Origin: PSRJ01 sp963825305 | GTDB lineage: Bacteria; Acidobacteriota; Terriglobia; Bryobacterales; Bryobacteraceae | NCBI GenBank assembly: GCA_963825305.1 | Contig: CAWGTA010000017.1 | Span: 310,001 to 374,000, forward strand | DNA length: 64,000 bases | Reading direction: 5' to 3' | Shown here: piece by piece, positions 60,714-64,000 of the stretch | How positions within the stretch are numbered: the first letter of the stretch is position 1 | Layout: each line of letters opens with the position of its first letter | Translations under genes and position numbers: made by a program | Notes under the pieces: model-generated | Seen by the model: the letters and a program-made list of their open reading frames with translations, nothing else | Database searches by the model: none | What the model was told of the DNA's origin: nothing

Positions 60714-60746
60714 CCGGTCCCGGCTCAGGCTCATCTTGCATGAGAC
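60693..60746. repeat. Duplicated IS end motif
   Basis: aggctcatcttgtatgaga at 60693 recurs as aggctcatcttgcatgagac at 60727, 34 bases apart. The left end at 59206 has one copy only. Confidence 0.7.
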
Positions 60747-60808
60747 AAGAGTGTTCAATTGCTGAACGAGAGACGGGTGTATACTCTGCCTGGTAGGCCA
60801 GTACGGAA

Positions 60809-61282
60809 ATGCGTCGCTTTAGCTTCACAAAATTGTTTGCGTTGGGCGTGTTGGTAACGACCACCCTTTGGGCCGCTGATCTCACCCTCGGAACTTGGCA
60901 GCTAAACGTGAAAAAATCAAAGTTTCTGCCAGGGCCCGCATTTCGGAGTGAGACGCGCATATACGAGGAGCAAGGAGACGGAGTCAAAGTGACCATCCGA
61001 ACGGTAGACGGCAAGGGCAAACAGGTTACCAGCGTATTCACCACAACTCCCGACGGCCAACAGCATACCGTCAGTGGGTCCGGTGGCCCAGCCGATTCCG
61101 TCGGTTTGAATCGGATCAACGAGTTCACCGCCGAATCGACCTTGCTGCACGCCGGCAAAGAGATCGCCAAAACCACGCGAGTCGTTTCAGGGGACGGGAA
61201 GACCATGACCATCATTTATAAGGGACTGGATCCACAGGGCAGTCCGGTAGACTACACCCTACTATTTGATCGGCTGAAGTAG
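60809..61282 (+). CDS. Small exported beta-rich protein
   Basis: 157 residues. Signal peptide about 1-22 (LGVLVTTTLWAAD). The mature part LTLGTWQLNVKKSKFLPGPA, ETRIYEEQGDGVKVTIRTVD, GKGKQVTSVFTTTPDGQQ, TTRVVSGDGKTMTIIYKG is a repeating beta pattern common in acidobacterial secreted proteins. It lies just beyond the IS right end and is not disrupted. Function unknown. Confidence 0.7.
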   Translation: MRRFSFTKLFALGVLVTTTLWAADLTLGTWQLNVKKSKFLPGPAFRSETRIYEEQGDGVKVTIRTVDGKGKQVTSVFTTTPDGQQHTVSGSGGPADSVGLNRINEFTAESTLLHAGKEIAKTTRVVSGDGKTMTIIYKGLDPQGSPVDYTLLFDRLK

Positions 61283-61533
61283 CCCAGGGCAAACCACGCG
61301 ACGTTCACCGGCTGATCGGCGAGGCAAGAGTTCGGATCCTCGAACGGAAGGCGGACGGTTCTGGCGGTAAGTTTGGCGCCCGGTACTTCAACCAGGAGGC
61401 CGCAGCGTTTCGCGGGAGTAACTGGATGGGGGTGGAACTAATTGGCCTGGAGACCGCAGGCAACCAGACATAGTCGTCCGGTGAGTGCCATTTAGACCAG
61501 CCCATCTCCGGCTTGATTTACGGTGAATTCCTC

Positions 61534-62277
61534 ATGAACGAAATCGTCGAAACGAAACAAGAAGGCCGTGTACTACGCGTGTGGCTGAACTGCCCCGATC
61601 AGCGCAATACGCTTACCGCTGAACTCTGCCTAGAACTGGTCTCGGTGCTTGACCGAGCTCAAAAAGACCGTGGTGTCGGGTCCATATTGCTCGCCGCTAG
61701 AGGGGACTCGTTTTGCGCAGGTATGGCCCTCAACGAACTCGCCGCAGGCGACGTGGAAAGAGTCAGCCGCGTTCAGGAAACATTGTTCACGATAGGAGCC
61801 CGCCTCACGAAACCGCTGATTGGCGCAGTGCAGGGTGCCGCGCTGGCAAGCGGCACGGGCGTGGTGGCCAACTGCCACCTGGTGATCGCGGCCGAAAACG
61901 CAACCTTCGGACTTACCGGAATCCGCCTGGGCCTCTGGCCTTTCGTCATCTTCCACGCGGTTTCGGCGGCAGTGGGCGAGAGACGTGCGCTCGCAATGAC
62001 GATCACAGGGGAGGTCCTCAGTGCGGCCGAGGCCCTGCGGACCGGACTTGTGCACCAAGTAGTACCGATTGGGGAAGTTGAACAGGTTGCATTCGAGGTC
62101 GCCCAAACCGTCGCGAACTACAGCTCAAACGCGATGAGCTCCGGTCTCGGTTTTGTTCATGGAGTCCAGGGTCAAACGTGGAAAGCCGCCGCAGGTGTAG
62201 GCCGCCTTGTCCGAGATCAGTTTCTCAAAAGCACCGAATTCCAAGCAGAGCTTGCAGCCTTTCTGAACCCGAAGTGA
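61534..62277 (+). CDS. Crotonase-fold (enoyl-CoA hydratase-like) protein lacking the usual catalytic Glu residues
   Basis: 247 residues from ATG 61534. Crotonase-fold motifs are VWLNCPDQRNTLTAELCLEL, GDSFCAGMALNEL (oxyanion FCAG) and GAVQGAALASGTGVVANCHL, then FGLTGIRLGLWPFV. At the two positions where rat hydratase has Glu144 and Glu164 (GGGCEL and PEI-like sites) this protein has Gly/Thr and Thr. A classic hydratase is therefore unlikely; it may be an isomerase, dehalogenase or hydrolase relative. Isolated gene. Confidence 0.85.
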   Translation: MNEIVETKQEGRVLRVWLNCPDQRNTLTAELCLELVSVLDRAQKDRGVGSILLAARGDSFCAGMALNELAAGDVERVSRVQETLFTIGARLTKPLIGAVQGAALASGTGVVANCHLVIAAENATFGLTGIRLGLWPFVIFHAVSAAVGERRALAMTITGEVLSAAEALRTGLVHQVVPIGEVEQVAFEVAQTVANYSSNAMSSGLGFVHGVQGQTWKAAAGVGRLVRDQFLKSTEFQAELAAFLNPK

Positions 62278-62354
62278 TCAACCAAGTTTGTCACGGCGGA
62301 GCAGATCCTGGATAACGCGCTACCCATCCATTGAGAACCCGGTCACGCCAGCGC

Positions 62355-62835
62355 GGCAGACGCAGGGCTTACTACTGGTCGCCGCGGGCGCGGCCGGCTC
62401 GCGCCGCCGGCTGCTTCTGGCGCACGCGCAACGCCTTCCGGCACGCTTAGCGTTGCGGCGCATTGCGCTCAGCGACGGGCGCGTGAAAACCGCCAGAGCT
62501 CGATGCAGGTTGCCGTGCCGCCGATTCGCCCTTCGAAGCGGCGGACGCCGCAAAGCGCGCGGCCAGCATTCCGGCGTCGTCGCGAGCGGTGCGGCGGCGC
62601 GGCGGAAGAGAAGCGGGAGCGCCGCGGCGGAAGTTTTCGGCCGCCCGGGGCCGGCGGATGCGAAGCGCCTTCCGAATCACAACCTTGCTGCCGCGATGCC
62701 CCCAGTGTTACGCTGCGCGCAGCTCACCGCGGTTCAGGCGCCGCCGATTCGCACGCCGAAGCGGCGGACGCCGGGGGCTGCGCGGCGAGGGCGCGGACCG
62801 GTCGGGCGGGACGTGCTCGCGGCCTGGTCCGTCAG
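62355..62835. repeat. GC-rich repeat array
   Basis: Units of the same family as 57065-58215: gtcgccgcgggcgcggccgg, ccgccgattcgcccttcgaa, gccgattcgcacgccgaagc and agcgagcggtgcg-like parts. It contains a 150-base block shared with 57470-57620. No supported gene. Confidence 0.75.
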
Positions 62836-62877
62836 CGTCTAGAACCGGATCCGGTATATACTGTGACCCACGAAGTC

Positions 62878-63219
62878 ATGATTCGGCCCTTGAAGATTGA
62901 TCCAGTGCAATTTGGTGCGAAGGTAGGACGCCACATGCTTGAGTTCGGACGAAATCCTGTTAGTGCCGCCGACCGAATGTGGCTTGAGAACTATGTTCGT
63001 GGCATTTACGCCAATGCCACGGAGTTTCGTGACGGAACTTTCTCGGGTCAAGGAGCAGTTTTGCCGGCCGGGTCGAATGCTCGTGGCCCTGTATGGTTCT
63101 TTGCGAAAGGCAGGGACGTCGTAGTAACAGACCGGGCTGACAATTTCGTGACTATTCTGAAAGACGGAATCAATAACACGAGCTTCCGCACGGCTAAAAT
63201 ACTTTTGGTTCGACCATAG
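62878..63219 (+). CDS. Hypothetical protein between two GC-rich arrays
   Basis: 113 residues from ATG 62878, MIRPLKIDPVQFGAKVGRHM, later RGIYANATEFRDGTFSGQG, VWFFAKGRDVVVTDRADNF, VTILKDGINNTSFRTAKIL. The VVVTDRADNFVTILKDG pattern resembles C-terminal ends seen in polymorphic toxins and RHS-like proteins, but this is a weak impression. Base composition is lower in GC than the flanking arrays, suggesting a real gene inside them. Confidence 0.5.
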   Translation: MIRPLKIDPVQFGAKVGRHMLEFGRNPVSAADRMWLENYVRGIYANATEFRDGTFSGQGAVLPAGSNARGPVWFFAKGRDVVVTDRADNFVTILKDGINNTSFRTAKILLVRP

Positions 63220-63235
63220 CCCGTCGCGGCAGGCG

Positions 63236-63580
63236 GGTAGCGTGCGCGCCGCTTCGCCTTCCGAAGCACGGACGGCGCGCCGGCTCCGCGACGCGCCCGC
63301 CTTCCGGAGTCTCAGCGAGCGGCGCCGGCGCGGCAGACGGGCAACGCCGGGGCGGAAGCGCCGCGGCGGACGAGGAGCGCGAGCTCGGGCGTCGCGCGCC
63401 ACCGGTTCGCAATCCACGTGGGTGCGCACTTAGCATCGCTGCGCGCTGGATCCCCGCCGCGGCGGACGCGCGCCCCCGTTTGCGCGCCCGCCTTCCGGCG
63501 TCTTAGCGAGCGTGCATCGGCGCGGCGGACGAGCGCGGAGCGGGAGCGCGGCGCCATCGACGCCAGCAGCGCGCCGCGCA
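63236..63580. repeat. GC-rich repeat array
   Basis: Three units including gcgcccgccttccggcgtct and tagcgagcgtgcatcggcgc with ggcggacgagcgcggagcgg. It abuts the remnant of a PD-(D/E)XK gene at 63604. Confidence 0.75.
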
Positions 63581-63603
63581 CTGCGCTCATTCCTCCACCT
63601 CCG

Positions 63604-63821
63604 TTAGACTTGGGCGAGATCGCAGGCCTGCACCGTGTAGGTCATCTCAACCACCTGCGGCGTCAGGACATCTTTCTTGCGCGCGTAATCCGACCTGGGC
63701 ACATGGATGGCGAAAGAGTGCTGGAGATCTCCATTTCCCATGACGAGCATAGCGCGGTAACAAATTTTTTAAACCACCACGCGAGGCCGACGCATCTTAG
63801 CGATGAGAATTTGTAGTGCAT
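63604..63821 (-). pseudogene. Truncated relative of the PD-(D/E)XK nuclease
   Basis: Minus-strand frame ending at 63604 reads DVLTPQVVEMTYTVQACDLA, close to TPQLVEMPYTVQSCDLTE in the gene at 43481-44263; the DNA (gagatcgcaggcctgcaccg, gtgtaggtcatctcaacc) is also very similar. It begins MHYKFSSLRCVGLAWWFKKF near 63821 after a shift near 63750, and no nuclease motif is present. It is probably a fragment or a chimera. Confidence 0.55.
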
Positions 63822-64000
63822 CGATCGGAAAGGCAGTTTGCCTACCAAATTGGACAGCAAAGAGAACTGAGCGTCCGCGTTCAGGGCCGGAAAGTGAAGT
63901 GGGTGATAGCCCGCGCCCTGGTCAGCGGCGATCTGGGAGCGTTGAGGTGGTTGGCGCGCCGTCTTCTGCGCAAGCGGGCCGCGGTCCCGCACGTCGGGCA

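Noticed and set aside
63816..64000. Plus-strand open frame from GTG 63816 to the window edge
   Set aside because: Basic, coding-like translation (RKVKWVIARALVSGDLGALR) but cut by the edge and overlapping the nuclease-like fragment; undecidable here.

Overview
The window is GC-rich DNA that reads like an acidobacterium of the Solibacter/Bryobacter type. The basis is gene content, not a marker gene: many secreted proteins of unknown function, an ECF sigma factor beside a Ser/Thr kinase with TPR repeats, the cytochrome-c-like DUF1592 plus DUF1552 pair, pro-kumamolisin and tannase-type enzymes, PEP-CTERM proteins and many short dispersed palindromes. No rRNA, tRNA or CRISPR array was seen.

Layout. 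0-7 kb: amidase N-terminus running off the left edge, tannase/feruloyl esterase, Rrf2 regulator with a small membrane protein, DinB-like protein with a fused alpha+beta E1 2-oxoacid dehydrogenase, elongation factor P, PEP-CTERM protein. 7-19 kb: small secreted cysteine proteins, an AhpD-like selenoprotein, a tandem alpha/beta hydrolase, a receiver-PP2C phosphatase, a leftward cluster of Cys/His-rich, Met-rich outer-membrane and cytochrome c proteins (possibly metal-related), and a PQQ dehydrogenase. 19.0-24.3 kb: a thiol/selenol redox island holding three more UGA-interrupted genes (redoxin fused to a DsbD-alpha-like domain, UGSC protein, membrane-anchored peroxiredoxin) with a TlpA-like thioredoxin and a rhodanese. 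24.9-31.2 kb: metallo-beta-lactamase-fold hydrolase, DUF1592/DUF1588 protein, DUF1552 protein and ankyrin protein, closed by a clear terminator. 31.5-37.1 kb: a giant secreted repeat protein. 37-46 kb: small secreted enzymes, a second MBL-fold protein, a heme-c toroid protein, a DUF6152 pair and a PD-(D/E)XK nuclease. 46-57 kb: sedolisin protease, ECF sigma, TPR kinase, dockerin metalloprotease and PEP-CTERM protein. 57-64 kb: arrays of GC-rich repeats, a response regulator, an IS element, a crotonase-fold protein and fragments.

The most interesting system is the set of four selenoprotein genes. Each has one in-frame TGA exactly where the family carries a redox cysteine, the same frame continues afterwards with the partner Cys or His, and a short hairpin follows the TGA by about 7-15 nt. 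Three of the four lie within 5.3 kb on one strand.

Caution: about ten genes here are broken by single-base shifts (hydrolase, outer-membrane protein, PQQ dehydrogenase, TlpA, MBL, DUF1592, DUF1552, ankyrin, metalloprotease). The pattern looks more like uncorrected assembly indels than real decay. The four TGA codons differ because the frame is unchanged across them.
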